A program made the position numbers and the translations under genes. Below the pieces are notes generated by a model that ran no database searches, was not told the origin of the DNA, and saw nothing but the letters and a program-made list of their open reading frames with translations. This document shows, piece by piece, positions 1 to 30,648 of a stretch of 64,000 bases of DNA (position 1 is its first letter; every line of letters begins with the position of its first letter). Origin of the DNA: Syngnathus acus (lineage: Eukaryota > Chordata > Actinopteri > Syngnathiformes > Syngnathidae); assembly GCF_901709675.1 (NCBI RefSeq), contig NC_051089.1, positions 7,747,476 through 7,811,475 of the forward strand, written 5' to 3'.

Positions 1-4165
<4,165 letters not shown>

Positions 4166-5150
4166 CTGTCACACTCCAGTGGCTTCTCCGGACTTCCAAC
4201 TGGCACCTCAATGTTCTGCCCACACTACAGGAGCTATTTAAGTGCGTCCACGCGGGCGAAAGTTAAGTAGCATAATCGCTATCGTAGCTGTAAAACATGT
4301 CGAAAGTTCCAAAAGATTCAATCGTGACAACACAACCCTGCAACTTTGCTCTGTTGTGTGTAATGTTGCCACCCTTAGGTTTTATCCAGTAATTGCAAGG
4401 TGTCAACCATAATTCAATGTCTCGCTGCGAGTGAGTTGCGTGCTGGATTAATTTTCTTACATCATAATTAGTTAGCTGCAGGGTCATTAAATTATATTTT
4501 CTACCAAAGTCAGCAGAATGTGTCAGCACAAAATGCACAAATACGTGTGAAAGGGAATTTGGAATTGCTTTTAAGGTTTTAAACTCTTATTCCAGTATAC
4601 AATACATTTGACATGTCGTGTTATTTATTTTATTTTTATATCCGGAGATGATTAAACGCCGCAATAATGATTCACGCACACATAATATATAAGCTGTTAT
4701 TTGTAATCAGCCTAATCCTATAAACATGAAAAGGGAACATCCAATCTCTGCTCGAGTGACACATGCTTACTGAATATGCTTGTTCTCCTTTTATTTTATG
4801 TTCTATTTTCTTGTAATCTCCTGTAAATTCTGTCCAAACAACACTTGTACAAATCACGGCACACTGCTGTCGACACGTTATGAGTCCATCAGTTCATTAC
4901 CAACTGCAATGAAAGCGTGCTTTCCTAGGTGCCAGCTGGAGCACCAAATATGTGGAACACTTGCTGAAACTTTAAGACAATATGAAACATTATTAAATGT
5001 TCCCACCGCTTGTACAAAGGTAAATGCTTTAAATAAATCTCAGGTAGGAAGGTATTTAAATGCTCAGCTAGGTTGTATTTATTTATTTTTTGCTGAACCA
5101 AAAGTGAATACTTACACATGAATTGCAAATCCTCTTTTAGGTTCACTCCT

Positions 5151-5183
5151 GGTGTCCCTCAGGGCTCTGTTCTAGGCCTTTTG
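5151..5183 (+). mobile_element. Tiny non-LTR reverse-transcriptase relic
   Basis: Translation of these bases gives GVPQGSVLGLL, matching the G-V-P-Q-G-S-V-L-G block found in reverse transcriptases of LINE-type elements. The frame is lost on both sides, so only a scrap remains. The family cannot be named. Confidence 0.45.
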
Positions 5184-5610
5184 GAATGTAAAACATGATT
5201 ACAATGTTAGCAAACCCACCTGAACTTTCAGACCATTTATTGTAAGTAGTGGTAATATTACAACGACAGTTGACCCCTGCATAGATTCGCAACTCTGGTT
5301 GCCAGCTCGATTGTGCTTTTGAACCTTTTTGCATTCCAGATGTGGTTTTGGGAAAACATTGTAACATTGACACAAAAATACAAGATTGCGGTCTCTGAAC
5401 TATACTGTACACCCTTTTTAGAATAGACAAAGTGAAGCTGCTGCAGTGTTGTACACAAAACGAATTTATGCCGGCAAGAGAATCTCAAACCAATACCGAT
5501 AAGAAGTCTCATGAATGGCAGGAGGAAGAAACTCCTCAATAATTATTCTCAGTATTCATCACAAACACTTGAATCGCTTTGCTTTATCTGTCCAACACTG
5601 TCAATTATTC

Positions 5611-5616
5611 AATAAA
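5611..5616 (+). terminator. hk1: Candidate hk1 polyadenylation signal
   Basis: AATAAA on the plus strand about 1.4 kb after the hk1 stop, in AT-rich DNA. Another AATAAA at 5032-5037 could be used instead. No transcript evidence is available. Confidence 0.35.
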
Positions 5617-5703
5617 GTCAAACTAATGTCAAATTGACTGATGCTTTGCCATTTGTGTGCCAAAACAAAATATACAAGCATGTCATTTGAAAATATTCTC
5701 ACT

Positions 5704-5709
5704 TTTATT
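5704..5709 (-). terminator. tacr2: Candidate tacr2 polyadenylation signal
   Basis: TTTATT on the plus strand reads AATAAA on the minus strand, about 1 kb beyond the tacr2 stop. It lies less than 100 bp from the candidate hk1 signal, which would put the two 3' ends almost back to back. Confidence 0.35.
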
Positions 5710-6677
5710 GAGCACATTAAATACGTTTAAGTCTTGGAACAACTGACAGTTTTTGCATACAACAACACATTTGAACTGATTTCAAGATGATTACCATTAA
5801 TTATTTACCTCACAAAACATTTGCATTTATATCACATTAAGACGCTCATCTTTTTTTCCCAAGCAATTGAAGTAAAAGACGATATTTATGTTTCAGTGAA
5901 TTGGAAAGTATTATACGGAAATAAGATAACAGGTTTGAAATGTGACGTCAGTGTACAATTTAAAGCTGGAGGATTCTTTTGACGTTATTTTATCTTTAGA
6001 GCTTTGCATACAATGACACCGACATAAATGCTTGTAATCTTTCATACGGCTCACATTAAATATGCACGAATTGAATATATCTGCTAATACAGACTGCAGT
6101 GAACATTAATAAAGCACATTGCCATAACCCAACCCACACTTCAAATAGCATGATTCTAATCACGGCAATGATAATTATTCTACAATGTAAAAATACTGGA
6201 CAGAACAATTACATCTTTTACTAGATGAGAGCAAGTACCTAATCAATCTGTGGCTTTTTTTCAAAATGATCATATTGCTCTATTTTTGTACCATTTTAAT
6301 ATCTTTTAATGTGATAAGATTTACTCTTCTTTGGTTGACCACTGCTCTGGTAATTTTGCCATTTATGGACTAGTCTGGTAGACATTCTTGGTATCTACAT
6401 AATGTTAATAATAAATAGTTGAACTTCCAGTGATGCCACCAACTTTAGCACACCTAAATGGTTCAAATGAGTTGATCAGCAGTATGCACTGAACTACATG
6501 CGAAATGATATGAGATGGCGTTGGGACGCGAGCTGCAAAATAACAATCATCAACGCAATTCAACAACATTCACGTCGTCAATGTTCACAGGAAATAAAGA
6601 TGGCGGCTTCTCATGTATCAATGTGAGATAACAAACAACTTCTCGGCACCATGAACGTCGCTCGTGTTGACTTGGCC

Positions 6678-9600
6678 TCATCCTTGCCCACAACTTTTGT
6701 TTGCGCCACCTTTGTCGTTTGCATTGATAGGAGAGCATACGCTCATTTTGTGTAGGCTGCGTGTCATGGTCACTCTGAAGGTGTGTGTATGCTGCAGCTC
6801 CATCTTGTCCTCCTCTGATATTTTGATGAAGGGACACCAAGAAAAAGCGTGGCGGAAACCAGCACGGAACCTGCAACAGAGGAGGAATTTTTGAAACGAT
6901 TTGATGATCATTCATCCAAGTCTCAATGCAAATCGGGGCTTTACCTTTGGTTTAAACAGCAGTAAATGATGGGGTTGTACATGGTGGAGCTCATTGCTAA
7001 CCAAAATATGGCCAGGTAAACCTTTCAAGGACAGAAGATACACAATGTAAAAACAGCACTGTATTTTTTGTACACAACAAAAAAAAAAGATCAATATTAT
7101 GATTACACTTTACTGAGTCACTAAACGTAGTGGTGACACACTTGAATACATTGCATATGAATCAGTGCTGACCTGTTGAATGTAATGTTGCTTGTAAATG
7201 TCTCTGTTAATTGATCCCAGTATGAAATAGAGATGGTAGGGCAACCAGCAAAGAGCAAAGGTCACCACCACAACAACCATCATCTTCACGACCTAAGACA
7301 CAAAGGTATTGCACGTCAACCCAGTGGACACATTTTTGTGTGACTGACTGCGGTGCAGTAAAGGGCAATGATAAAGTAGGAAAGGTGACCTTTCTCTTTG
7401 CAGTGATCTGGCTGTGGTAGTGGTCTGACGCCTCTCCTGGGATGTGGCCCCCCCACAGGGTCCGACCCACCAAACTGTAGGTCACCAGCATCACCAGCAA
7501 GGGGAGCAAGTAGATCAGCAATATCACTGCAAACTGGTAGCTAAAAGGTAAGCGTTGATATTTTTGGTCAGCAGGATGCCAGGACAAATTAAAGTCAAGT
7601 TAAAGGTCAATTTTACTAAGTTGTTAAGTTAAACCTGAGTTGGTGCATCCCTCCGTAGTCATCCGGCCAGTCAACCATGCACACGGTTCTGGGGTAGTAA
7701 AATCTGGTCACGCTGTAGTAACATTGCGGGAAGGCCAGCAAGATAGCCACGATCCAAATGAGTGCAATCACGACCATGGTGGAGGTGGAGGAGAGGCGTG
7801 GCTTCAAAGGGTGGATGATGGCCATGTATCTAAAGCAGGAGTCAAAGGTCAATGCATTCTGAGCGCACACGCAAATTGAACATGTAAGAGAGCATTAAGA
7901 GTTGACATCCATTTATTGTCATCATTATTTAGAACGCATGCTTTATTTCTTTTCTGTCTCCTGGCTATCCCTCTCATCAAGACTGATTATCTCCAGTTAA
8001 CGCCGATGAGTACTTTGATGGTAGAGGAGGCTCAGTCTGAAGACTTTCCATGTGATGGAGTCAGGTAAGCAAACGCGGGCACTTTGTGTTCAGCCACTTT
8101 TATTTACGGTATCAGCATTTTTATTGGATGTTGTCTGTTCTGTTTATTTTGGTGGATCACCTGATTTCAGCCAGTTCGTGGATTTCAGCAGCTATGCAAG
8201 TTAGAATTAAGAAGAGCTTTGAATTTTTTCTTCATTGTTTGGATTTGTAATCAGGATTTGTGTTGAAATCGATGATGTCGTACTCTGGTGAAATACTTCT
8301 CGCTAATTCTGGGGTTGATGTTCAAAGAGTTCTTCCAAGCGTTCATTCATCTTGCAGAGATGCCATTTTTGGTCCTGAGCAGGATAGAGCGGTTTGATTC
8401 AAAGAGCTTTGAGTCAGTTCGGTCTGTGAGCATTTTGCCGATGCTGATTCATGCGGGTCTTCCATTGCGCCATGAGAAATCCGACCCAAGAGACCAAACA
8501 ATTGAGAAGAAAGACTGCTGCTGTAAGATGCTGAAAAATTCCTCTGCCTAAGCTGTTGGTGTCACTGAGATGCCCTTATCACCCGTTGAGCTCTTTTTGA
8601 AGGCAGAAGGCCAGCCTCATCTTATTTTGACTTCTGGAGTGCTCATCCCCTCTCCTTGAGAGGTAAACCTCAAGGGGGAAGCTGCTTGAGCTGCTGGCTG
8701 ACCTTGACCTAGGAGACGTTTACAGAGCTACTCATCGGTCAGACCAGACCCACATTTAGCAATTTGATAGGCTCATTTTATTCAACAGCTATTGAAAGGC
8801 CCATTTTATTGTCCACCTTCATTCATGCGAATGATGACGTAGGCATCTGTGCTTTTAAATGAGAATTAGCACCTTGACTTGAGAATAGAGTCATTGTGAA
8901 AGTGGAAAAGCTGTATTAGTCAGACACTACGATTGGATCATTGTTGTCTCTGTAATTCAACTTTAATGACAGATATATATAGGCAGAGTGTAACGAGTGG
9001 TTATGTCATCATTATTCCCTGAAAGATCTTTCTATTCTAGTCAAATGGCAAATAACTCATTTCAAAGACTATGCAAAGTGCATAGCGACATTGCTTTTGT
9101 ATTTAGAACAAATCATGAATCATTCAGCTGAATCATTTAACACCATGACAAGAGTGGGTATTTTGCATGTAATGTATTCGTTTGTAATAATGGAGAAATC
9201 TAATTTGTGTGCGGTCAAAAAAACAACAATATAGGAGGAAAAAAATACATTCTATGTGAAGGTTATCTACTGTGATGTATTGGATGTCATAAGATAATTG
9301 AAGATAATAAATTCAAAGATTTTTTTTGGGGGGGGGATTTGTATGAGCAAATATACATTGAAATGACACGTTATAAAGCTTCTACTCGCTCAAAATAAAA
9401 CATGGGCTCAACTTCTATTTAGCAATTTAGCTTTTAACCGCCCGATGTTGTTTGTTTGCGGAGTTGGGTTTTTATCACTTAATGCTGTGCACTCTCTCAC
9501 AGCCTCCAATCAGTATAAAGTAATTTGCTATTCGCTTCGTAAAGCCTCTATTGAGCCAAAGCACGTATTGACTCACTCAATGTAAACACAAAGCTATTAT

Positions 9601-10210
9601 TCTGGTATGTGATCAAAGTTTGATTATTTTAAGTTAACTGTGTATTTTTTTTTTAAGTTCACCAAAACTTTTCCTTACCTGTCCACTGCGATGGCCGCCA
9701 TGGAGTAAATGGATGAAAACATGGCCGTGATGGGGAAGAAATTTTGGAATCGACAGTAGCCCAGGCCAAAGTACCAGTCGTTGTGCAGTGCGTAGACAAA
9801 GTTGAACAGAGTGTTGAAAGTTGCCATGGAAACATCGGCGAAAGCCAAGTTGACGATGAAGTAGTTGGTCACGGTCCTCATCCGCCTGTGAGCCAGAATG
9901 ATCCAGATGACCGTCACATTCCCGGTAACGGACACCAGGATGATGAGCGAGTATGCCAAAGCCCACAGAGCCACCTGAGGTCCAAAAAAAAATGTATTTC
10001 ATACAAGGCACGTTGTATGAAATCTATTAAACTTCCTCGTTCTGAGACCACACTAAAGCAAGAACTGCCTCGTACCTGCCAATCAGGTTGTTGAAACTGA
10101 TTCCCTGTGGTCTCGTTTAAGTCCTCCAGTGAGTCTCTCGTGACGAGCATTGGCAGCAAAGTGGCCTTCAAGTCCTGTTCAGTACGCTGAATTGAATTGT
10201 CAGGGTCCAT
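6678..10210 (-). CDS. tacr2: Tachykinin receptor 2 (neurokinin A / substance K receptor), class A GPCR
   Basis: Seven-pass plasma-membrane receptor for tachykinin peptides, normally Gq-coupled. Seven coding exons on the minus strand (5' to 3'): 10210-10076, 9974-9679, 7829-7635, 7540-7390, 7292-7173, 7021-6945, 6870-6678. They join in phase to 388 residues; human TACR2 has about 398. Visible marks: N-terminal N-E-T glycosylation site, TM1-TM2 with [22 protein letters not shown]3 ending in D-R-Y across the junction at residue 143-145, CWLPYHLYF in TM6, NPIIYCC in TM7, and a Ser/Thr-rich tail. The start was taken at MDPDNSIQ (10210). A good acceptor lies just upstream at 10223-10222, so the 5' UTR is probably spliced and the in-frame ATG at 10270 is probably intronic. 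Synteny (hk1-tacr2-tspan15) separates it from tacr1 and tacr3. Two introns are extra compared with the usual five-exon structure. Confidence 0.93.
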
Positions 10211-10484
10211 GTTTGCGTCACCTGTTGGCATAGGAAACGGAAGAAATAGCAGTGCCATTAAGAAATCCATTCATGTTCCCAGCGGTACAAATACTGTCTT
10301 AAGGTTGCGCTCAAATTGAACTTAATGTGGCGTGACTAACAGGCCACATGTACAAAAGAGTACCTTTCAGCACACCAATGATCTAAAAGTGTGTTTCCTT
10401 TAATCAGTATACAGCTTCTCTTTCTATCATTTATTTTGTTGACGCTGATCTCATCGAGATCATGCGGCCTTGGTGGAAATATCC

Positions 10485-10550
10485 GGATGGATGGATGGAA
10501 GGATGGATGGATGGATGGATGGATGGATGGATGGATGGATGGATGGATGG
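10485..10550. repeat. (GGAT)n tetranucleotide microsatellite
   Basis: About 16 near-perfect GGAT units with one interruption (GGAA near 10498). Such arrays commonly form the 3' tail of teleost SINEs, but no SINE body was recognised next to this one. Confidence 0.95.
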
Positions 10551-12293
10551 CGCAGAATAATTCCCATTTCGGGAAGTTTCATTCGTTGCTAATTGAATTT
10601 TGCTTTTACTGCACGTTGGAATGGTACGAGTCAATAACTCCACTTTGCAACATCTCAACGCCGACTTTATCACCCATTTGCCAGAGTGCTCGCTTCAGTG
10701 CATGAGTTTATGGTAATAGGTACATTTTACACCTTACCACATAAATTGATCAGTATTCTTCCGATGTACGTACTAAGAGACTGGGTGGACTCCCCTAGGT
10801 TGAACAGAATTCTGTCTGGCGCTGGTTGACATACTGTGTAATTAAAATGTGTAGTGCTCAGCACGTCTGCCTCACTCATGAAGTGAATGAGGACAAGCGC
10901 TATGGAAAATGGGAGGATGAACAAAGGGGACACCATCTTTACATTTACTGACAATCACTCTGTTTTAAGCAACTTTTTAGCATTATTTATTGCCGTACGA
11001 CTGAAAGCTTCTCACTCTTTGAAAATGCCGAACGCACGGGTTTACAAAGTTGATCCAAGCTGTAGCTTTACTTGTGAACTAACAAGTGGATTTGAAAGTT
11101 ATACTGATCCTGCCTAGTGACGTGTGCCTGATTCATCTATAGGCTACTTTGAAAGAGGATGTGTTACTTTTCATTCATATTTGCCAAATCCAATACAAAC
11201 AATGTAGTAATTCCAATACCATCCGCAAGACTGAACTCTGAGGAAAGTGTAAAGAGAGTGAAAAATGACCAGGTTGCCAAGCAACACAGGGCGCTTGGCA
11301 CTCATGCAATCAAATACAAAAAAAAATCTCTTACTCGGGGCCCATTATTATGACTGTGTTGTTTGTAATTGTCGCTTTAGCTCCCCATCAGCGAAGGTGA
11401 GAAATACTTACCTTACCTGGGGAGAATATGTGCAGCCAAAAAAGTCTGACGCAGGGCAACTTTTCTGACTAAAGCTCACTGCTCCCATGAGAGGCCGCAC
11501 AAGGCAGCATGGAACTTGCCCTCCCGCTTGTCTTATGATGCGTGAATGGGGACTCAGGAAGTATCAATTCAAGCTAGGTCCGCCATTAGGTGTGGAGCTG
11601 CCAATGTACAGTAAAAATATGTTCACTGGCAAATACGTATAAACGTGCAAGCGGATTTAAATACATTATATTATTGCGCTCAAAATTACAGAATGACATA
11701 AATGATATAAAATGGTTTATTCGTAATTTTATAGTTTTATTGTTGCTGCAGTGAATGATTTTGTTTGGCATTTTTTTCCCACGCGTAATGTGCATGCAGA
11801 GGTTTTATTTGCATTGAGGCAATTATCATGCTGGAATCTCACAATATTTACATGCACGAGTAGTTTTTGTCACCCGTCCCCCCGTCCCCCCTCCACCCCC
11901 TCAATTTTCGCAGGCATTTTTCTTGAACTCCAGATTGTGCCACTCAAGGGTCGTTTGATTTTGGAGGTTCCACTGAATGCAGCGGAGCTGTCCTTGGTGC
12001 TTAAGCAGTCGACAGCTTTCTGAATGCATTGTCTTTGCTCTCGTTGGTTTATATGGTCTATTAAACTGAAGTGTGTCATCCATTTCAACCTGCTAACTCA
12101 TTCGGTAATGATGAGGCACCATCTGAGATAATACAAGCAATTGGCCAAATGATTGCTCAATAAATAAAGATTGTAAAACTAATAGAATATCAAGCACTAA
12201 TGCTCTTCTCTGGGTATGCTGGCTTCCACCAACATTCCGGAAACATTTACGTCAGGTTAATGGAACATTTTCAATTTCAATTACAATTTCAGA

Positions 12294-12410
12294 TGATTAG
12301 CTGGTCCAGTATGTACACCGCCTCTCACCCAAAGTCAGCTGGAAAAAGCTCCCAGGAATGACGACAAAATAAAATGAAATGGATATTAAAAGAAAATGTT
12401 TGGATGGATG
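12294..12410 (+). mobile_element. Degenerate SINE/LINE 3' tail
   Basis: Contains TGTACACCGCCTCTC and CCAAAGTCAGCTGG and ends in TTTGGATGGATG. This resembles an eroded relative of the 3' tail of the intact SINE at 38583-38950 (compare its GTGTCCCCCGCC, GGCTGGGATAGGCTCCAGC and GATGGATGGATG). The tRNA-like head is missing. Confidence 0.5.
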
Positions 12411-13057
12411 TATTGAATATAAATTATTTAGTTTGGGTTTTGATGAGTAATAAAAGCACTATCCTGATTGGGCTTCCTTGTTATATAATGTTATTTGAAA
12501 ATTAACAAATAACTGGCCAGACTATTAGGTACACTTTTTAGCTTCAATACAAGAACTACAGTAAGGGAAAAATTCCAATGCACCATACTGAAGTCCGTTT
12601 CATACTTTGCCAACCAATACATAAAAAACATCAAGTCCAGTAAACCACAATAATCAAGACTTCACTGAACGAAAAGTCTTCTTCAATCACTTTTATGATT
12701 ATTAACACAGAATTAAAATTTTAAAACGCATCCGTTCATTGATCCTCATATACTATCTCCTGTGTGCACAAAGTCTTTGCAACAATTATTCTGTCGCAAT
12801 TTGCCCAAATGATGAATTAGTGCAATGCAATGCAAAATGTTCTCTATAAAGAGAAGCAAATAAATCTGCTGTTATTCTTACCTTATGCAGGAGAGCAGGG
12901 CTGCCTGTCATCCATGTGTCCAGTTGCTTCCAGATTACAGCTCAGAATTAAGAGTCCCTTAGTGCGATGGATAACCTAGTCCAATCCATCAAGACATCCC
13001 CATCCTCTCTCTGTCTCTCTTTCTGTCTCCCTCTCTCTGTCTGTCTCTCTTTCTGTC

Positions 13058-13175
<118 letters not shown>

Positions 13176-13871
13176 CCTTACGTTTTGTGCAAATTGCAGC
13201 TCATCCACCTGAGAGTGACAGAGGTGCACTCACACACCCAAGCATCCATCCAACCATATAACCCACCCCCCTCACACACACACACTTGAAGGCATAAGAG
13301 TATGTATGTTTGTGTGTGCCCGCACTGTCCATCTATTCATAGGTGGGGGTGAATGGAGGCGGGATCTGGTTCTATAATGTAGTCATGAATGAGAAAGAAC
13401 CAAAACAATGTCTTAGATTCTCCTATTAACATAATTTGCATGTAAAAAGTACTTCTCTAGCATTTAGCAAACCCTGCATGGACAAGAGACTGAATCTCAG
13501 TGACCTTTACCTTGCAGTAACATGCTTTTATTATTTTGTCTTTGAGGAACAGTTTCTTTTATTAATCAATTATTTTTTTAGGAGATTTATTTCCCCATCC
13601 CTGAGGACCTAAGTGCTTGCTGCGCCTGCAGATATATATGATTGTATCTTAAAATGTTGGGCATTATTAAAATCTCCAGGAACTCTTTTTTTTTTTTTAA
13701 AGGTGTATCACATGACTGGCAGAAGGTGGCGCAAATTTCCCAGCAAACTTTCAACAATGCAGCCATGTAGCTGTCCCCTATGTGGAAGCTGGAATACTAA
13801 AGGTTTTGTCATTTAAAAATTAGTGCAAAGTGTCCTAAAATACAACAAGTCTTAAGAAAAATGAAAGTAAT

Positions 13872-13887
13872 GGGGGGGGGGGGGGGG
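13872..13887. repeat. 16-base G homopolymer
   Basis: Uninterrupted G run in intergenic DNA. Length may be unreliable in the assembly. Confidence 0.9.
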
Positions 13888-15700
13888 CTCTGATTATGTT
13901 TACCACTGGCATCTAAATGACTAGCATCGGCCCTGGACTGAGCCTGTTCATTCATTCCTCTCAAAATTTCAAGCATCAAGAATTTCAAGCTACCGTCACA
14001 AAATCCCAAAACCAAAACTCATCCCTCAAAACAGACTAAAAGTAAAAATGAAAAATACTGACAGTCACAAGTGACAACATTGAGAAAAAGAAAACACAAT
14101 GATGAGATTGTAACGCTTTAGAAATAAACTTTATTGTTCGCAAGAGAAATTATATTCTGCAAAACAAAAATCATATTCAGCAGTTGGAGTGAAATAAATG
14201 AAAAAAAGTGACGCTAATTGCAGGTCAAGATGAAATATCTCCTAGCGCAATTGTGTGATTGTGCTTCAATTTGCATCTCTATAGGTTTAGCAGTTCCATC
14301 CGAAAAGCTGTAATAATCTCACTCTCAACCACTGGCAGTCTAATGCTGGGCTCTGATTTGGTGTCAAACAAGCTGCGATCAAATGAACATGCTGCATGAT
14401 GCTGATTGTGTTGGGAGGTTTCATCATTTACAACTGATTGTAATTGTCTTCTACAAGAAAAAAGAAAAAAAAGTTATTTTCCTCAGTAGTCTCTTTTGGT
14501 TGTATCTTTTATTTTATACAGCAAAAAAAAAGCACCATTTAGGGGTGAATTTACAGTTAATACCTGTCTTGCATTCTTTGCGGTTGTTGTGTTTATGTAT
14601 ATTTGCTCAGAACAATTGCAACTGAAATGAAAAAGGCCCTTGAGACTTTGCTGGTGATGCTTTTGCTGCCTAGTTTGTTTTGCAGTTGTTCACAAACGAA
14701 AGGAATGATTTTCACACAACCTATAAATGTTTAAAAAGGCATAAGTAACTGTCTTCCTTTAGGGCTTAGAAGGTAACAAAAACGACTATTGTTGATTCCA
14801 GTCCAAAACATTTGACACGTATCCTACAAGATGCTGATATTTTGTAAATGGTGGTGGGATTTTGAGTGTTACTTTGGCAACCTGATGTCTATGATTCCAA
14901 CCATCAATCTTTTCCTCCAATCTTTTGTCTCGACTATCTGCTGTATGTGTTTGCAGAGAAAAGGAATGCAGCGGGCTTGGGATTGCTGACCTAAGCTTTA
15001 CCTTTCTTTTCCCTCAGTGATTGTTTGTGTGCACTCGAAACGAGCACGCTGAGAATTATATTGTCAGATGAAGCCGTGAGAAAAGGAAATGCGCTTCAAC
15101 TTGAGGAGAAGCATAACCGCATAATGTGTTAGCATTGCATTCAAACAGGATGTGAAAGAAGATGTTGTCCTTTATTTCTGGGTTCAGTATATTCAAGCAA
15201 GCATAGGCTATTCTGTCTGCTGTCCATTGTACTTGTGAACTGACATGCTTATGACCACTTTTGTATCATTTGACCTTTCACTTCCCACGTTTATATTGTT
15301 TCCCAGTGAGATATATTGATTCCTTATTATTGTCAAGGCCTTGAGACGAGCACATTGAAGAACTCGACATCACCACAATTTCACATAGTAATCAATCTGA
15401 AAGGTAGATTACCAGATTAAGTATATTTATTAATCATACTAGAAAACTGCACTTCTCATTACCTATTGTGGATGGAAATTATAGTGAATCAGAGTGACTA
15501 GTTTTAAAATTAAGATTACTAATATATTTACAAAATAAACAATTTTACAAATACATTTAATATTGTTTTCTTAGAATAGATAACTAACTACTACTATTTA
15601 TTTTAGAATGCGTACAAACATTGATATATTGAAAGACTTTACTTATACCGTACCTAAGCCCAGATAAAACAGATTGAACTATATAGTTAAACTTTTCTCA

Positions 15701-15729
15701 TAATAATAATAATAATAATAATAATAATA
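15701..15729. repeat. (TAA)n trinucleotide microsatellite
   Basis: About nine and a half TAA units about 280 bp upstream of the tspan15 start codon. Confidence 0.93.
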
Positions 15730-16009
15730 TAATGATTCGGTACAAAATTCATGGCTCCACAGGAAAAAAAAACAATTTCACTGAAATCATAATTATAAGT
15801 TTAACACTCATTTCTAAAGGAAACTGAATATTAATCGTGAAGGTAAAAAGCTCGTTTTTTAACGAAAGGGAATTTTTACTACAACCTTGAACGCACCTCA
15901 GCGTAGAATAGCGTGCACGCGCCTCCAGGTGTGCAAAAATATGACAATGCGGAAGTTAGTGTTCACAACAAGGCAGGACAGGACAAGACAGTAAGCGCTG
16001 GCCGCTGCT

Positions 16010-29780
<13,771 letters not shown>

Positions 29781-30642
29781 TGAGCAGCAAGATGGCAGCG
29801 GATGCTCGCCTCAATCCCCATTTCATCTCGCACTCAAATCAAGTCTACAGAACTGATTTCTTCCGAACAGCAAGCACTGAACAAATCAAATACTTCTTGA
29901 AGTAAAATCACTTCTCACCAACACCAAGCGGCACATACGTAGATGCAAATCAACAGATGTGGGTCGCCGCAACCCATAAGTCGCTCATCTCATCAGTAGA
30001 GTCGAGAGGTCAAAACACTCTGGGGATCTCAGGATCGTAATGAAACTTTTTGGTATGTTATTATTTATTGCGTCAACTTGCCAAATGCGAACTCTTGTTT
30101 TTTGTTTTTGTTTTTTAGCCCCTTGCTCATTATTGTGTGTTCATGTCACTGAGTGGCTGAATGTGCTACTCAAGACTGAATAATCTGCTTTTGACAAACT
30201 ACTGCAATTAATGTGAATGGACATATTTGCTCAATTTCAAGTTGTTCGTCCATTTTCTTCCATTTGAACTCTGTTCCTCTTAAGTCATCCCATTAACACA
30301 TGTCACAACACTTCATCAGTTCACTTCTAGATCATACTCCAGCTTTAAAAAGATTCTTTTTGCTTTCTATTTTTAAACTTTTTAATTTTAAATTTGAGTT
30401 CGTGGTGGTTGTTCCTTCTTTTGCTAATACACTCGCTACTGGATTTTAATGGTGTGTATATTATGAAATTGAATAATAATGATCTACGCAAGTTGATCAT
30501 TGTTTTTGGTTGGGTGCAGAAATGAAATGAAGTAAGCTTTTTTGTGGTTTTGACTTGAATGCTTTGTGTCAATCAATTTGGGAGCAAAGGACCTCTATAT
30601 GATTCCTGCAATCTTAAGCTGTTTGGATCAAAATTTATGCAG

Positions 30643-30648
30643 AATAAA
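30643..30648 (+). terminator. tspan15: Candidate tspan15 polyadenylation signal
   Basis: AATAAA about 860 bp after the tspan15 stop in AT-rich DNA. Assigned by position only. Confidence 0.4.

Larger units (their letters stand above)
4166..6677. other. Convergent 3' interval between hk1 and tacr2 (UTRs plus spacer)
   Basis: No additional coding region could be supported. Most of the left part is probably hk1 3' UTR and the right part tacr2 3' UTR. The interval contains candidate poly(A) signals on both strands (a plus-strand AATAAA at 5032 and 5611, a minus-strand one at 5704-5709) and a short reverse-transcriptase relic at 5151-5183. The rest is AT-rich sequence without visible structure. 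Confidence 0.6.

Noticed and set aside
8288-8551. 87-codon plus-strand frame and minus-strand residues such as NGISAR...[10 protein letters not shown] in the tacr2 intron
   Set aside because: It may be an eroded LINE ORF2 on the minus strand, but stops and frame breaks are frequent and the similarity is too short to claim.
10211-10270. Longer tacr2 start at 10270 giving a hydrophobic MDFLMALLFLPFP leader
   Set aside because: The segment reads as a polypyrimidine tract plus CAACAG acceptor before GTGACGCAAACATGG, and tachykinin receptors have no signal peptide. The ATG at 10210 is preferred.
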